Below are positions 1 to 11,070 of a DNA stretch of 64,000 bases, one piece after another. The stretch is from contig JAPEHQ010000004.1 of NCBI GenBank assembly GCA_027405735.1, forward strand, positions 744,001 through 808,000. The letters run 5' to 3'. Positions within the stretch are counted from its first letter, which is position 1. The number at the start of each line of letters is the position of its first letter. This DNA comes from Mucor racemosus (lineage: Eukaryota; Mucoromycota; Mucoromycetes; Mucorales; Mucoraceae). Under the pieces are notes generated by a model. It did not search any database, was not told where the DNA came from, and saw nothing but the letters and a program-made list of their open reading frames with translations. Both the position numbers and the translations under genes were made by a program.

Positions 1-545
1 TCTACGAAAAATGCAGCTAAAAACTTAAATAATGGCTCGATCAATAGATAATTTTGCTATGCATTATTTTCATTATTTAAATTTAAAATATGCTTATAAA
101 AAGTGTTCTGTATCTTCAAAAAACCTTCAAAATTTCAATTGCATTTTGCGCAAAATTTTACGTTAAACATTTTTTTAAATTTTATATAGATGGATGCAAA
201 ATTTAAAACTGTACAAAAACCATTTAATATGCTAGGTTGGCTTACTTTGCAGTTCATGAACATTTAAACAATTTTGCTTTTTGAATCATTTTCGATCATT
301 TTTTTCAAATCAATTTTGGAACCCAGTTACCAGTTACCACAGGTTTTAAGCTGTAATATGAACTATTATTTTGATTATCTCGACGAAAAATTAATATTTT
401 TCGCTGAAACAAAAAATGCGGAGTAGTTTGCAGTAGGATATATCTTGTGAATACAAAAAATTTACACCTCAATTTAGGTGCTCAGTTTTTTACAATCGAT
501 GTTAGGCCAATTTCGGTCAATAATGTTAGGTTAATGCATTTATAT
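1..545 (+). repeat. Family D AT-rich interspersed repeat, partial copy 1
   Basis: This AT-rich block matches three other blocks in the window: about 12342-13130 on the same strand, and about 26690-27800 and 36230-37420 inverted. Shared landmarks are a stretch reading 'atgcttataaaaagtg', the 'cgcaaaattt' block and the 'tcgacgaaaaatt' block. It has no long ORF and no LTR or TIR ends that I can define. The left edge is cut by the window. Its class is unknown. Confidence 0.7.
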
Positions 546-839
546 TCTGGTATTATGTTGTATGCGACCAAGTACCATACCTTATTATCTTCTACAGTAT
601 CAGCACATCTTACAATATATTGACTACAACATGTACTGTATTGAGGTGCAAAGTCTTAATATCGGATATAAGAAACTCCTAGCGTACTAAGTTTACCCAC
701 CACCAATTACCAAGAACGCTTGGTCCTCAATTATGACACTATATTATTTTATCCCAGGGGTTAATCAATTAAGTAGCTATCAAATCAACATCCAAGCACA
801 TTTAACGCAGCAAGCAAGGCAACTCACAAGCTCTGCAAG

Positions 840-1756
840 CACTAGTTTTACCAAAAATAATAAGAATTAGACAAAAATAAAAGGTGAGTGATATATCAGA
901 AGTTTACCAAGATATAGAAATCCAGGAACAATCATTAAAATTTAACAACATGACATGACATTTAGTAACTCATACTAAATGTCAATCATACCTAACCGCT
1001 AGCATTAACAACAACGAATACCAGGAACAACACTCGGTAACACTTGGCAAGGGGCTGTATAATTTGGCAAAAGAATCATTTAATCCACCACCCGTAAAAC
1101 TCTGAAGCCGCTATGCAAGCCAGTTTTGAGTTTAAGCAGTTGGAAGCAACAATGCAGAAATATTATGAATTTTTATTTGGCGCCGAAGCTACCATGACAA
1201 ATGGTTACAACACTGCTGTACCTGTGGAGAGGCTCTACTTCCAACAATGGCGTGGACATACTTTCATGACAAAGTTCATTTTCAGCAATGTAGACGCCTG
1301 CTTAACACAATTTGAGAATGTGTTATAATCCCGAGCAATGAACATCGAGGCCAATTGGAAACGTATTATCAAAGCCAGAAGGTCTACTGGTATGGCAAAT
1401 TGGGTCAAAGAAGTGATTAGGAAAAGCAACATGACAACATGGAATCAACTTAACGTGTTACACAAATCTAAGTATAGCTGTTCTGAGGCTGAAGAGAGAA
1501 AAGCAGCCATCAACCAAATGATATCATTGAGATTATCAAAAAAATTTGATAGTAATGAAGCATTCTTGGAGAAATTTATGGAATTAAAAGAACAATCTGA
1601 TATATCAGTGAGGCTTTATTCAATGTAGGGAATGAGATTATATATAGAGGAGATTATCAGGTGATACAATAGCTATTAATGGTGTAGCAATAACAATATC
1701 TTGATAATACGACTTCCATAACAACGCTATATCTAGATTCTGATACGTATAACAAG
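840..1756 (+). mobile_element. Retroelement-derived insertion inside LTR-B copy 1
   Basis: This segment is absent from the other LTR-B copies. It is bounded by the same short word (CAAGCAC at 836-842 and at 1753-1759), which looks like a target-site duplication or a recombination seam. It contains a degraded Gag-like reading frame (1113-1628). I see no clear LTR ends, so it may be an internally deleted or recombined retroelement body. Confidence 0.5.
1113..1628 (+). pseudogene. Degraded retrotransposon Gag-like frame
   Basis: Two open segments, 1113-1325 and 1338-1625, lie in the same frame and are separated by a TAA at 1326-1328 (about 171 codons in all). The second half is rich in charged helices and resembles the helical capsid region of fungal Gag proteins (pattern W-x-LN-x-LH..., then ...F-LEKFMELKEQ). 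No protease, reverse transcriptase or zinc knuckle follows. The assignment rests on general character and on its position inside an LTR-derived block. It is non-functional as it stands. Confidence 0.45.
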
Positions 1757-2772
1757 CACGGTTAAATTATAATTGATCCATTTCAATCCATTAGATTACT
1801 ATCACACAGATCTAATGATTCAATAATGCCTTAAATTATATCTCAGGATCTTAATGTCAAATTAATATAAAAAGCCATACTTTTATATCTAAATAAACGA
1901 TACCTTGTTTCTATTATACAGTTAAAGAACTGATTCATTACATCATTACTCATTCTTTTTTAATTATATTTTTTCACTACGGCCGAACTATGCTTCCCCC
2001 ATGGGCATAATAATCTGCACAGATGGGCAGAATGCAGAATAAAATTTTTTGTGCAGATCAGGCAGCCCAGATGAGCAGAGTAATGAGATCAAGGTTTTTT
2101 AGTCTATTTATTAAAGTATTATCAATCATAATATCATAATATAACGAAGATAATTTGAATAGTTTAAAACAGATGTGAGTTACTCTGCTTCAACAGAAGT
2201 ACCTTATTATTGACTAGATATATCAATTTGAAATTTGGGGTTTGAAAGAGTTCTGCCCATGTTCTTCTTTCGGGGACCAAATGGGAACAACGACAACAAC
2301 CTGTTTGGTAACACTAAAAGTATTTATGCCTTTGTAGATTTCTGTTTGTAGCACACAAAATCTTTTTTCTTCCCTACTCTTTCCTCAGCTCTTTTATTTA
2401 TGTTTAAAACTAGTACAAAAAGGCTAGTATTTTTTTATAAAATGAAATCAAAAAGCAGGTGCAAGTACATGTTTTTCCTATTGCTTATTTGGAAATGAAT
2501 TATTAACTGTTAATGTTAGGGCGAGTTATGATATCTTTTTCGAACAAAAAAAGCATCCAGGACTTAATCATTTTGTTCCATTATCTACGTTATAATTAAT
2601 GCTTTTTTGGTCTACTAAAGTCGATATCTACCTGGAGAAAAACTGGTGATTATAAAAGTATGTATAGCATTATTGACTTGACTTGAATGAATGAATAAAC
2701 TCATGTTAGTCCATTTAGTTTCTAAAAAGCATTTATTTCTATTTAGTGGCCAACTGCTAAGAAGAGGAAAAC

Positions 2773-3301
2773 TGTTGTATTCCACCTACTAGTATCATAC
2801 ATTATCACCTTCTACAGTATCAATACATCTTACAATCTATTGACTACGACATGTATTGAAGTGCAAGTCTTGATATCGGATATAAGAAACTCCTAGCGTA
2901 CCAAGTTCAATCCAGTAATTACCAAGAACGCTTGGACCTCAATTATGACACCACATTATTTCATCCCAGCAGTTAACCAATCAAGTAGTTATCAAATCAA
3001 CATCCAAGCATATTTAGCGCAGCATTGAAACAACACAACTCACAAGCTCTGCAAGAACGGTTAAATTATGATTGATCCATTTCAATCCATAGATTACTAT
3101 CAAACAGATCCAATAGTTCAATAGTGCCTTAAATTACATCTCAGGATCTCAATGTCTAATCAATATAAAAGGCCATACTTTTACATCTAAATAAACGATA
3201 TCTTGTTTTTATTATACAGTTGAAGAACTGATTAATTACTCATTCTTTTATAATTGTATTCTTTTTTAAGTAATATTTATCAATCCTGAAAATATACGAC
3301 A
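2773..3301 (+). mobile_element. Solo LTR, family B, nested in CACTA-1
   Basis: This 529-bp block begins TGTTGTATT and ends ACGACA (TG...CA) and is flanked by a perfect 5-bp target-site duplication, AAAAC at 2768-2772 and 3302-3306. The related CACTA copy around 34690-34725 (inverted) shows the uninterrupted site, which confirms the boundaries. There is no internal region, so it is a solo LTR left by LTR-LTR recombination. Confidence 0.92.
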
Positions 3302-3429
3302 AAAACAAGATATTGTCTTGTATGTATCACTACTACCAACTACCAACTATCAAAGGTACATCATAATTATTACTTATTAGCTTGTTATTAAAATTAATAA
3401 TTGATTTTACTAATAAATCAATTTTTATA

Positions 3430-3562
3430 GGTCAAAAGTAAGTTTGTTCTGGTAGAGCATTGAATAAATTGGCTTGAGACAAAGAGAGTGAAAAGGTGGC
3501 AATAGGTTCCAGTGATGGCCATGTTTATTATGTTTATGTTTATGTTTATGATATTGCAGAGA
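3430..3562 (+). pseudogene. Captured dynein intermediate chain fragment (last WD repeat), CACTA-1
   Basis: Forward translation reads GRALNKLA, a stop in place of the expected Trp, then DKESEKVAIGSSDGHVY, an expanded VYVYVY run, and DIAEKEED followed by TAA. The order matches the C-terminal WD40 blade of cytoplasmic dynein 1 intermediate chain (human form: ALNRVRW ... IAVGDSEGQIVIYDVGE, recalled from memory). The premature stop and a slipped GTTTAT microsatellite make it non-coding. Other copies lie at about 31260-31450, 34440-34565, 51110-51285 and 57945-58125. Confidence 0.75.
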
Positions 3563-4745
3563 AAGAAGAAGACTAAATAAAACTCAATGTAAATCATCTC
3601 TAGCGCAATAATTATAAAGACTATATTATCATCAAATAAACTACTATATAGTATTAACGTATATAAATATTTACAGTAATAAGCTTGAATCAGGTAAATA
3701 CAGCATCGTAAATTCTTGAAAAAGTTCTCAAATATCGAAAAATTTCTTATTTTTAAGACTTACAAAGCTTATAAGCGGGATATTAATTTAGAAAATTATT
3801 TTTGTCCAGATCATCAATTTTGACATTTTTTAATTTTTTTTTCTGGTTTTGCAAATTTAGAGTTAATTATACTACGAATTATAAAAACAAAAAATATACA
3901 CATATACAGGATTTAGCGCTCTATTTGCTCAATGAAAAATAATGAAAATTTTCATTGCAAAATATTACATGAAAATCCTTAAACCAAAAAACCGTTTTTG
4001 GGCCAAAAGTACAAATTTTCATTATTTAACTTTTGATGTTAGGCTTTTATAAAATGCGTATTAGGTATAGCTACAATTTTCTCTCATAATGTAGTATATT
4101 TAAACGTTGATTTTGGTATCAAAATTTGATTTTTCTGATTTTTGATCAAAATCATGAGTGTTGGTAAGGAGAAAATGAGTCCTGGAAATGTCCGCCACAA
4201 AGTCTGAATTTTCAGACCGTACATGGTTAAATATCAGAAAAGTTGAGAAAAGAACACTTTTTTATTTAAAACATAGATATACCATAGTAGTATAACAGAC
4301 TTAGCCGTTTAATCTTGCTATACTCAATTACGGTGTCGCTCTACGGGTTTGCTTTTGCAATTGTTTAATGAATGTACAGTATGATATGACAGACGGCTTT
4401 TCTGGTAAAAAAAATGTATTTTTCTATGATAACAGATATTGTTTATTTTGTTTGGCTTATGGCTCATGCGCTGTAATGCTGCTTTTACATTGGCTGAAAT
4501 GAGCAATTTAGCAGGGTTTTAATGGCGCTAAATAATGTAAAGCCTTGAAAATCCTTTTCTATGTGTGTTGTTTCTCTCTTTTTTTTCATATTCCAAGAAG
4601 GATAAATTCACCGTTTGATAAGGGATATCAGATTACTATCAAGCTGATATTCTTTTCTTTTTTTATCTGAATACACATGCTAACATAAGGGACTAATGTT
4701 TTCAATATAGGTGGCATCCTATATTAGACTGATATTTTCTGATCT

Positions 4746-4972
4746 TGTAGGTTTTTGCCTATTATTTATGTTAAATCTCATTTCAATCCCATATTGAACC
4801 TGACATCCAAATGGAATTGAAATGGTATAAATACTTTTAGAATCCAGGACCTGATGGCTCCTGGCTTCCTTTTTAACTTAATAATAAAGACCCTACGTTC
4901 TCCGTGATATAATCGCTTGTAGTCTTTATTTTATTTGTATTGGAAATAATCGTTATCTACATATAACTCTCA
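4746..4972 (+). repeat. 5' LTR of the gypsy element
   Basis: Begins TGTAGG and ends CTCTCA (TG...CA). It contains a TATA-like word (TATAAATA near 4825) and an AATAAA-type signal (near 4880), as expected for U3 promoter and R polyadenylation functions. Just after the LTR I do not see the usual TGG that starts a tRNA-3'-end primer-binding site, so the priming mechanism is unclear. Confidence 0.95.
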
Positions 4973-5051
4973 TTTTTTTATATCAACGTTCTTGAACGAT
5001 AGCTCGAATATTATTAAGATAAATCCCCTGTAAATCTCGTCTATTTAAACT

Positions 5052-5588
5052 ATGTCCGAAATTTATCAAAATTCTCAAAGAAGTAACCAATCTTCTAATG
5101 CTGAAGTAACTGGAAACAGTAACCAAAGTGAAGTTGACGGCGGTAACTCCAGAGCCTCTTATGAGGATGGAAATATTACCCACTCTCCTATACAATTGAT
5201 CGAGCTCGATGAACTTGAGAATATGGACCTTGACGATGGTAATATTGAATACCCTAGTCTGTCGTCTATTAAAAGTTCAGGACCTCCAAATCTTTTTATT
5301 AATCCCATGGGTAATAACCAAAACCATGAAATTCAATTTAATAATCCAACTGTGGTTGGTGGTGTTGTTACGTCCGACATCTTAAGCGGCTCTCAAAACA
5401 CATCAGTTTGTAACAATCATACGGATAAGGGTAAAGCTCATGAACCATCAGGTTCAATTGCTGAAAATACTAGTGTAAGCACTTCTTTTCAAAATAACTT
5501 TACTCCCTCTGCAATGAAATCTAAATTTGCTCCTATTGCCCAAAACGATTTTGAGGATAGTGAGAAGGAGACTAGAATGATGATGTAG
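5052..5588 (+). CDS. Gypsy N-terminal ORF, upstream of in-frame TAG
   Basis: 178 codons rich in Asn, Ser, Asp and Glu, with low-complexity character and no recognised domain. The frame is the same as that of the large ORF starting at 5619, and the region between (5589-5618) is open. Only the TAG at 5586-5588 separates them. This segment probably forms the disordered N-terminus of Gag, either made alone and sometimes read through, or cut off by a recent nonsense mutation. The ATG is about 80 bp after the 5' LTR, which is why I take it as the true start. Confidence 0.75.
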   Translation: MSEIYQNSQRSNQSSNAEVTGNSNQSEVDGGNSRASYEDGNITHSPIQLIELDELENMDLDDGNIEYPSLSSIKSSGPPNLFINPMGNNQNHEIQFNNPTVVGGVVTSDILSGSQNTSVCNNHTDKGKAHEPSGSIAENTSVSTSFQNNFTPSAMKSKFAPIAQNDFEDSEKETRMMM

Positions 5589-5618
5589 AACATCCATCGT
5601 CAAATTAGACAACTTCTT

Positions 5619-8600
5619 ATGTCTGATGATCCGGATGCGGATAATAAGATACAAATTTTGAAAACTAAATCAACCACATTAAATGGGATGTTAACTGAAA
5701 TCCGTAATATGGCACCTAAAGACCAATCGGTAACTACTAATCCAATGATGAATAATCATGGTCAACCCCAAGTATTAACCATGATGGAACAGAATAAATT
5801 TAAGGTTCCCATGGATAAGATTCCTAAGTTCGATATTGAAATTTGCAACTATCCCACGCAAACATATCAAATGAGGGCTCTTGATAAAACAACTATTGTA
5901 TCGTACCGAACAGTTGAAGATTTTATTGAAGCATTCGAATCTATCTTTGTATTCTATAACACGAACATCGATAAGCATTGGGACAAAGCTTTGAAACAAT
6001 CGTTCATCACCTCGATGGATACGGCACCAAGAGATTGGCTGCTCCATGAAATCAAGGTTAGCAAGTTTCGATACAAATGTTGGAATGACATGAAAGATAA
6101 ACTAATCAAAAAGTATTTGGAAACATATACTAATGATGATTACGTTGGTCAAGTGTTTCTGATGCGTCAACATCCCACGGAACCCTTAATGAATTATCTG
6201 CAACGCTATGTCATTTTGCTTACCAAGGCAAAAATGCAAGATACTCACAATAAGGCCGTCGAATGTTTCATGTCCTTGCAGGGTTACGTTAAAACGTACC
6301 TCAAATCTAAATTACCAGAGTTACGAAGCTCTAAAAACAATGACAGGATCAGTTGTCCCGACCCTCTTCTTCCCAACGAGAATTTACATTCTCTAATGGA
6401 ATTATTGGAATCGCATACACACAGTGTCCATCGCGAATTATCAGATCGATATGCAGTTGAATCAGCAAAGCGATCTAAAGCTAGAAGTATCAATGATAAA
6501 AAATGTACTCGCCCTGAGGATGAAATTCCCAATGAGGATACTTCTTCACCTCCTAAACGAGTGGATCGTAGAGAACCTCAACGTCCATACCAACCTTTTA
6601 CTGGTAACCCCACCAAATCTTTATGTGGCCACTGTAAAAAGGTTGAATACGTCCCTGGTCATCAATGTCCTGAAAGATCAGAATATTATCGTCGTCGTGC
6701 TGAGAAAGAGAATGCACTTCCAGATAATAATAGAACAGGTACGTTCGCTGTAAGACGAAAATCTTTCATTGAACATTTATCTAATCCAGATCATCATGAA
6801 CCTTACACTATAGTAAATCAAGCTAATGTAAATATGGTTCGATCATCGAAAACAACCGCTGGTCAACTTAATCAAGCGACCTCGGACGCCATTGAGGATA
6901 CGGAAGATATGGTTAGAGCATTAGCTGATATCCTTAAAAAATACAATCCCATGTCAGACGACGATGATCTAATGGAATACGTTGATCAGAGTTTGACTAC
7001 GGAACCACTTGTCGTTCCTGGCATTTTAGAAAACAATGGTAAATACCACAAATTCTTATGTAGTATGCTACATACTACTAAGAAAAGACAAATGATTGAT
7101 GACAATGATATACTAAATCAAAATCCTTACTCTCCTTTGTCACCTTTCTTATTGTTGGGAACACATAGGCAACTAGCGTTAATTGACTCTGGTTCAGATA
7201 TTTCATTATTATCTTCTGACTTATGTAATAAATACAATATCACAATCAACCCTTGCTTGAATATTCAGATAACTCTAGCAAATAATGAACATGTACCTTT
7301 ATTGGGAAAAACAGATCAGATCCTAATTAAATATAATGGACGTAATATCAAACACTCCTTTTTTGTGATGAACGAATTGGGAAATGGAAAACAATCCCTG
7401 TTTGGTTGCGATCTCTTTTCCAAATTGGGCATATCTCTGTCAGGTGTTGCATTTAATTGGGATGATAATAAAGTTCTATATAATGATGCCATTGTTGATG
7501 AACAATACCAGCCTAATATATCCAACGCTGGCACTGAAAGTGAACACGCTCGATTATTGAAAGCGCTTGAACCAGCGATCCAACGTAATCAAGCGATTGA
7601 CATTCGTGAACATTGTCCTCACCCTTTAGCTCTAATCAAGCTAGATACTATACCCAATGAAATCAGAGCTCGTCGTCAATATAAAATTGCTGAAAAATTG
7701 ATGCCTGTGTTTGATGAAACTGTAAAAGAATGGTTAAAGAATGGTGTTATTAAACCCGCACCACCTAGTCCTTGGAACAATCCGGTGACCTTTGCTCCTA
7801 AACGAAAGGGCGATGGCACCATGTCCTGGCGAACCTGCTTGGATGTGCGCGAACTGAACAGTATCCTTTTAGAGACTAGCCTTGACCATTATAGCATCAA
7901 ATTACCATCAGATATTTTCAAGCAAGCGACTGGCGCTGCTATATATTCTTGCATTGATGTCACGACCGCGTACCTGAGACTACCCCTAAATATTTCAGAT
8001 CAAGTTAAAACAAGTTTCCAACATTGTAATTCTGCATATTGCTTCATTTCGTGCCCTTACGGGATTACTTTTGTCGGGAGCGCTTGGTCGCGTTTATTAG
8101 ACAACATTCTCGGGGATCTTCCGTTCTGTTTGACATATATCGATGACGTTTATTGTGTAACACAAACAAACGATATGGATCTACATGCAAAGCAGTTAAG
8201 TATCATTATTGATCGTTTAACAAAGAATAAACTCATCCTGAATATGGCTAAAGCTCACATTGGTAAAACAGCCATTGTGGTATTGGGTCAAACAATTAGC
8301 CGTCAGGGTCGCAGCATTTGCACCAAGCGTCTAACTAATATTTGCGATGTACCATATCCACAACATCCAAAAGCTCTTAAATCTTGTCTGGGTATGTTCA
8401 CTTATATGCGCGATCATTGTCCAATGGCCAGTAAATTAACTTGGCGACTCGATGCTCTCCGTAATATTGGTGATTCTGTCCCTATTCAATGGACACCCAA
8501 ACTAAAACATGATTTTGATACAATCAAAGAAGTATTAGCATCCAAGCTCGTATTATCTCCTATTGATCCATCCTTACCTTTGATTGTGGCAGTTGATGCC

Positions 8601-10808
8601 AGTGATCACGCTTTAGGCACATGCTTATTTCAGGAGCTCAAATATACCCAAGCGAGTGGCGATCATGATGACGCTACCCCAAAAACAATTACCAAAATCA
8701 GATATATCGCATTTCATAGTCGAAGCCTATCCAAAAGCGAACGCAATTGGCATGTGCAACGTCGTGAATTGGCTGCTATTGCCATGGCATTAAAAGTGTA
8801 CGATGACTTTCTCTTCGGACGTCATTTCATACTATATTCAGATCATCGCAGCTTGACATATCTCTTCACACAAACACCAATTAATGAACACTTTGTTGAT
8901 TACTTTGATACTCTATTAAGACACTCTTTTGAGATTCGTCACTTGAGTGGATTACAGAATGTATTACCTGATTTTTTATCACGCCTTTATCATTCTGATA
9001 ATCAAGCTGATGGGGCCGATGGGAATAATAGTTCCAAAGTATACAAACAACGAAAGGGTTTTTCATTGACAAATGCAGTGAATAAAGAAACCTCGTTCAA
9101 ACCTAAAAGTATTGAACATTTTACCAATAACAAATCTACAAGATTAGTAGCGTTTGCTCAAGCAACCCACAAATTTAGTGAACAAAACTATGTGATTGTA
9201 CCAGAGGCTGATAGAAAAACATTATTGAAGGAAATTCATAATGAAAGTGGCCATTTTGGAGCAGACAACATTGTAAAATCAATCCGAAATCAAAATATGA
9301 ATTGGTCCGGGATACTACAAGACGCAATTGATATTGTTAGTAGTTGTTCGACTTGTGCCAAATTCAATATAAAGAAAAAAGGATACTCCCCTTCACGATC
9401 TGTTTATTGCTATCTTCCAGGAGATGGTTATGTAATGGATTTAGCGGGTCCGTTCTCATCTAATTCAAACCTGTACACTTACCTATTAATAATGGTAGAT
9501 GTATGTACTCGTTTCGTAATCCTAAAACCCTTGGTTGACAAAACAGCTAAAAGTGTTGCGGTCGCAATGATCGAAGCATTTGGCATTATCGGCCTTCCAC
9601 GATTTTTTGTAGCATCAGATCATGGTGCAGAATGGGTGAATCAATTACATACGATGCTATTTCAATCTATGCAAATTGAGAAACGCTATTCGACACAATA
9701 CCATCCTGAAGGCAACGGAATTTCTGAGCGATATGTGGGCATTGTAAAGAAAACTTTAGCAAAGTTGTTAAATGGAAACATTGAAGACTGGCACAACTAC
9801 CTACCTATATGTGCATTGCTAATTAATAACAAAATATCAAAGAAATTACAAAGCTCACCTTTTTCATTAATGTACGCTCGTAACATGAACGCACCTATTA
9901 ATTATTATGACCCTCAAGGCAACTTGAAAAGTAAACGCTACATGTCCAATGAAGAGCTCTTGAAGCGCATTGATTACATGGGACAATTAGTTTTTCCAGC
10001 AATTGCAGAACAACATCAACGGTACACTGATAAATTGCATGGTAAAATTGATCAGAAAAATGTGCAGGTTAATTTTAAAGCAGGAACTTACGTGATACAT
10101 AAAATTCTACACAAAACTAATGCGTTTGCACCATCATATGTGGGACCATATCAGGTTATTCGACAGAATGATGGGGGTGCATATATTTTACGGGACGAAG
10201 AAGGCATGTTAATGTCTCGGAACTATGTAGCTTCTGAACTAAAGGCAATCAACCAAGAAGAGATCGTTCCAAAGAGCGAATTATTTGAGGTTGAGGCAAT
10301 TATTCAAGATAATGGTAATCCACAAAATCGCGAATATTTAGTGAAATGGAAAAATTATAATAAGGATCATAATTCATGGGTCAAAACTGATGACTTTACT
10401 GATACGGAATTTATTATTGATTATTGGAAAAAAGTAAAGAAAGATCATGCAGGACGACCTGTTGATGTAAAGAAAATAATTAATGATAAAAGAAAACAAG
10501 CACAAAATCACATAAAAAATGATTTCGCGCCAAGTAATATTTATCGTGAAATTGCTGAATCACCTGATTTTGCAACTGATATTCCACAGATCCAAACAAA
10601 TATTATCCATAAGAAGCATTCGGGACTGAAAACCCCAACTAAAATGATCACACGACAAATGGCCCAGAGAAATTTCCAACTCAGTGAAGCAAATTCTATT
10701 GAAATCCAAGATGGTAAACGAAAATTTGGGACATTTGACTACCACCAGCTAAACAATTCAAACAAGAAATCTAAGGATGAATTGCGTAGCAAACAACAAA
10801 CCTATTAG
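5619..10808 (+). CDS. Gypsy chromovirus Gag-Pol polyprotein
   Basis: 1729 codons. In order: Gag capsid-like region (about residues 70-240); a zinc-knuckle-like C-x2-C-x8-H-x-C cluster (about 335-350); aspartic protease with the DSG active-site motif (about 520); reverse transcriptase with YIDD (about 839); RNase H with AVDAS and later SDHRSLTY (about 990-1105); integrase with an HHCC zinc domain (about 1205-1250) and DD35E catalytic triad (D in MDLAGPF, D in SDHG, E in ISERY, with 35 residues between the last two); a GPY/F module (about 1500); and a chromodomain with YLVKWKNY (about 1553-1592). All catalytic motifs I looked for are intact. The element is potentially mobile if a start at or before 5619 is used. 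Confidence 0.95.
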   Translation: MSDDPDADNKIQILKTKSTTLNGMLTEIRNMAPKDQSVTTNPMMNNHGQPQVLTMMEQNKFKVPMDKIPKFDIEICNYPTQTYQMRALDKTTIVSYRTVEDFIEAFESIFVFYNTNIDKHWDKALKQSFITSMDTAPRDWLLHEIKVSKFRYKCWNDMKDKLIKKYLETYTNDDYVGQVFLMRQHPTEPLMNYLQRYVILLTKAKMQDTHNKAVECFMSLQGYVKTYLKSKLPELRSSKNNDRISCPDPLLPNENLHSLMELLESHTHSVHRELSDRYAVESAKRSKARSINDKKCTRPEDEIPNEDTSSPPKRVDRREPQRPYQPFTGNPTKSLCGHCKKVEYVPGHQCPERSEYYRRRAEKENALPDNNRTGTFAVRRKSFIEHLSNPDHHEPYTIVNQANVNMVRSSKTTAGQLNQATSDAIEDTEDMVRALADILKKYNPMSDDDDLMEYVDQSLTTEPLVVPGILENNGKYHKFLCSMLHTTKKRQMIDDNDILNQNPYSPLSPFLLLGTHRQLALIDSGSDISLLSSDLCNKYNITINPCLNIQITLANNEHVPLLGKTDQILIKYNGRNIKHSFFVMNELGNGKQSLFGCDLFSKLGISLSGVAFNWDDNKVLYNDAIVDEQYQPNISNAGTESEHARLLKALEPAIQRNQAIDIREHCPHPLALIKLDTIPNEIRARRQYKIAEKLMPVFDETVKEWLKNGVIKPAPPSPWNNPVTFAPKRKGDGTMSWRTCLDVRELNSILLETSLDHYSIKLPSDIFKQATGAAIYSCIDVTTAYLRLPLNISDQVKTSFQHCNSAYCFISCPYGITFVGSAWSRLLDNILGDLPFCLTYIDDVYCVTQTNDMDLHAKQLSIIIDRLTKNKLILNMAKAHIGKTAIVVLGQTISRQGRSICTKRLTNICDVPYPQHPKALKSCLGMFTYMRDHCPMASKLTWRLDALRNIGDSVPIQWTPKLKHDFDTIKEVLASKLVLSPIDPSLPLIVAVDASDHALGTCLFQELKYTQASGDHDDATPKTITKIRYIAFHSRSLSKSERNWHVQRRELAAIAMALKVYDDFLFGRHFILYSDHRSLTYLFTQTPINEHFVDYFDTLLRHSFEIRHLSGLQNVLPDFLSRLYHSDNQADGADGNNSSKVYKQRKGFSLTNAVNKETSFKPKSIEHFTNNKSTRLVAFAQATHKFSEQNYVIVPEADRKTLLKEIHNESGHFGADNIVKSIRNQNMNWSGILQDAIDIVSSCSTCAKFNIKKKGYSPSRSVYCYLPGDGYVMDLAGPFSSNSNLYTYLLIMVDVCTRFVILKPLVDKTAKSVAVAMIEAFGIIGLPRFFVASDHGAEWVNQLHTMLFQSMQIEKRYSTQYHPEGNGISERYVGIVKKTLAKLLNGNIEDWHNYLPICALLINNKISKKLQSSPFSLMYARNMNAPINYYDPQGNLKSKRYMSNEELLKRIDYMGQLVFPAIAEQHQRYTDKLHGKIDQKNVQVNFKAGTYVIHKILHKTNAFAPSYVGPYQVIRQNDGGAYILRDEEGMLMSRNYVASELKAINQEEIVPKSELFEVEAIIQDNGNPQNREYLVKWKNYNKDHNSWVKTDDFTDTEFIIDYWKKVKKDHAGRPVDVKKIINDKRKQAQNHIKNDFAPSNIYREIAESPDFATDIPQIQTNIIHKKHSGLKTPTKMITRQMAQRNFQLSEANSIEIQDGKRKFGTFDYHQLNNSNKKSKDELRSKQQTY

Positions 10809-10828
10809 AACTAACAACTGTAGACGAG

Positions 10829-10843
10829 TTTGGTGGGGGAGAA
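10829..10843 (+). promoter_or_regulatory. Polypurine tract before the 3' LTR
   Basis: The purine-rich run GGTGGGGGAGAA directly abuts the 3' LTR. This is the expected position of the plus-strand DNA primer in an LTR retrotransposon. Confidence 0.85.
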
Positions 10844-11070
10844 TGTAGGTTTTTGCCTATTATTTATGTTAAATCTCATTTCAATCCCATATTGAACCTG
10901 ACATCCAAATGGAATTGAAATGGTATAAATACTTTTAGAATCCAGGACCTGATGGCTCCTGGCTTCCTTTTTAACTTAATAATAAAGACCCTACGTTTTC
11001 CGTGATATAATCGCTTGTAGTCTTTATTTTATTTGTATTGGAAATAATCGTTATCTACATATAACTCTCA
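10844..11070 (+). repeat. 3' LTR of the gypsy element
   Basis: 227 bp, TGTAGG to CTCTCA, identical to the 5' LTR except for one C-to-T difference in the CCCTACGTT-(C/T)-TCCGTG region. It is followed by the target-site duplication GATCT at 11071-11075. Confidence 0.95.

Larger units (their letters stand above)
556..1974 (+). mobile_element. LTR family B copy 1 (left part), interrupted
   Basis: The block starts TGTTGTATG and follows the sequence of the clean solo LTR at 2773-3301 for its whole length, except for an extra segment of about 917 bp at about 840-1756. It breaks off at 1974, where a CACTA element begins. Its last roughly 40 bp reappear at 12296-12336, ending in ACGATA where the clean copies end ACGACA. 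The flanking pentamers are TATTA (551-555) and CATTA (12337-12341), a probable one-mismatch target-site duplication. This is the oldest layer of the nest. Confidence 0.75.
4746..11070 (+). mobile_element. Ty3/gypsy chromovirus LTR retrotransposon
   Basis: Complete 6325-bp element with 227-bp LTRs at both ends, a polyprotein ORF, a purine-rich tract before the 3' LTR and a perfect 5-bp target-site duplication, GATCT at 4741-4745 and 11071-11075. The domain order Gag, protease, reverse transcriptase, RNase H, integrase, chromodomain defines the chromovirus branch of Metaviridae. The two LTRs differ at one position (C at about 4897 in the 5' LTR, T in the 3' LTR), so insertion is recent. It sits inside CACTA-1. 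The only visible coding defect is an in-frame TAG at 5586-5588. Confidence 0.97.
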
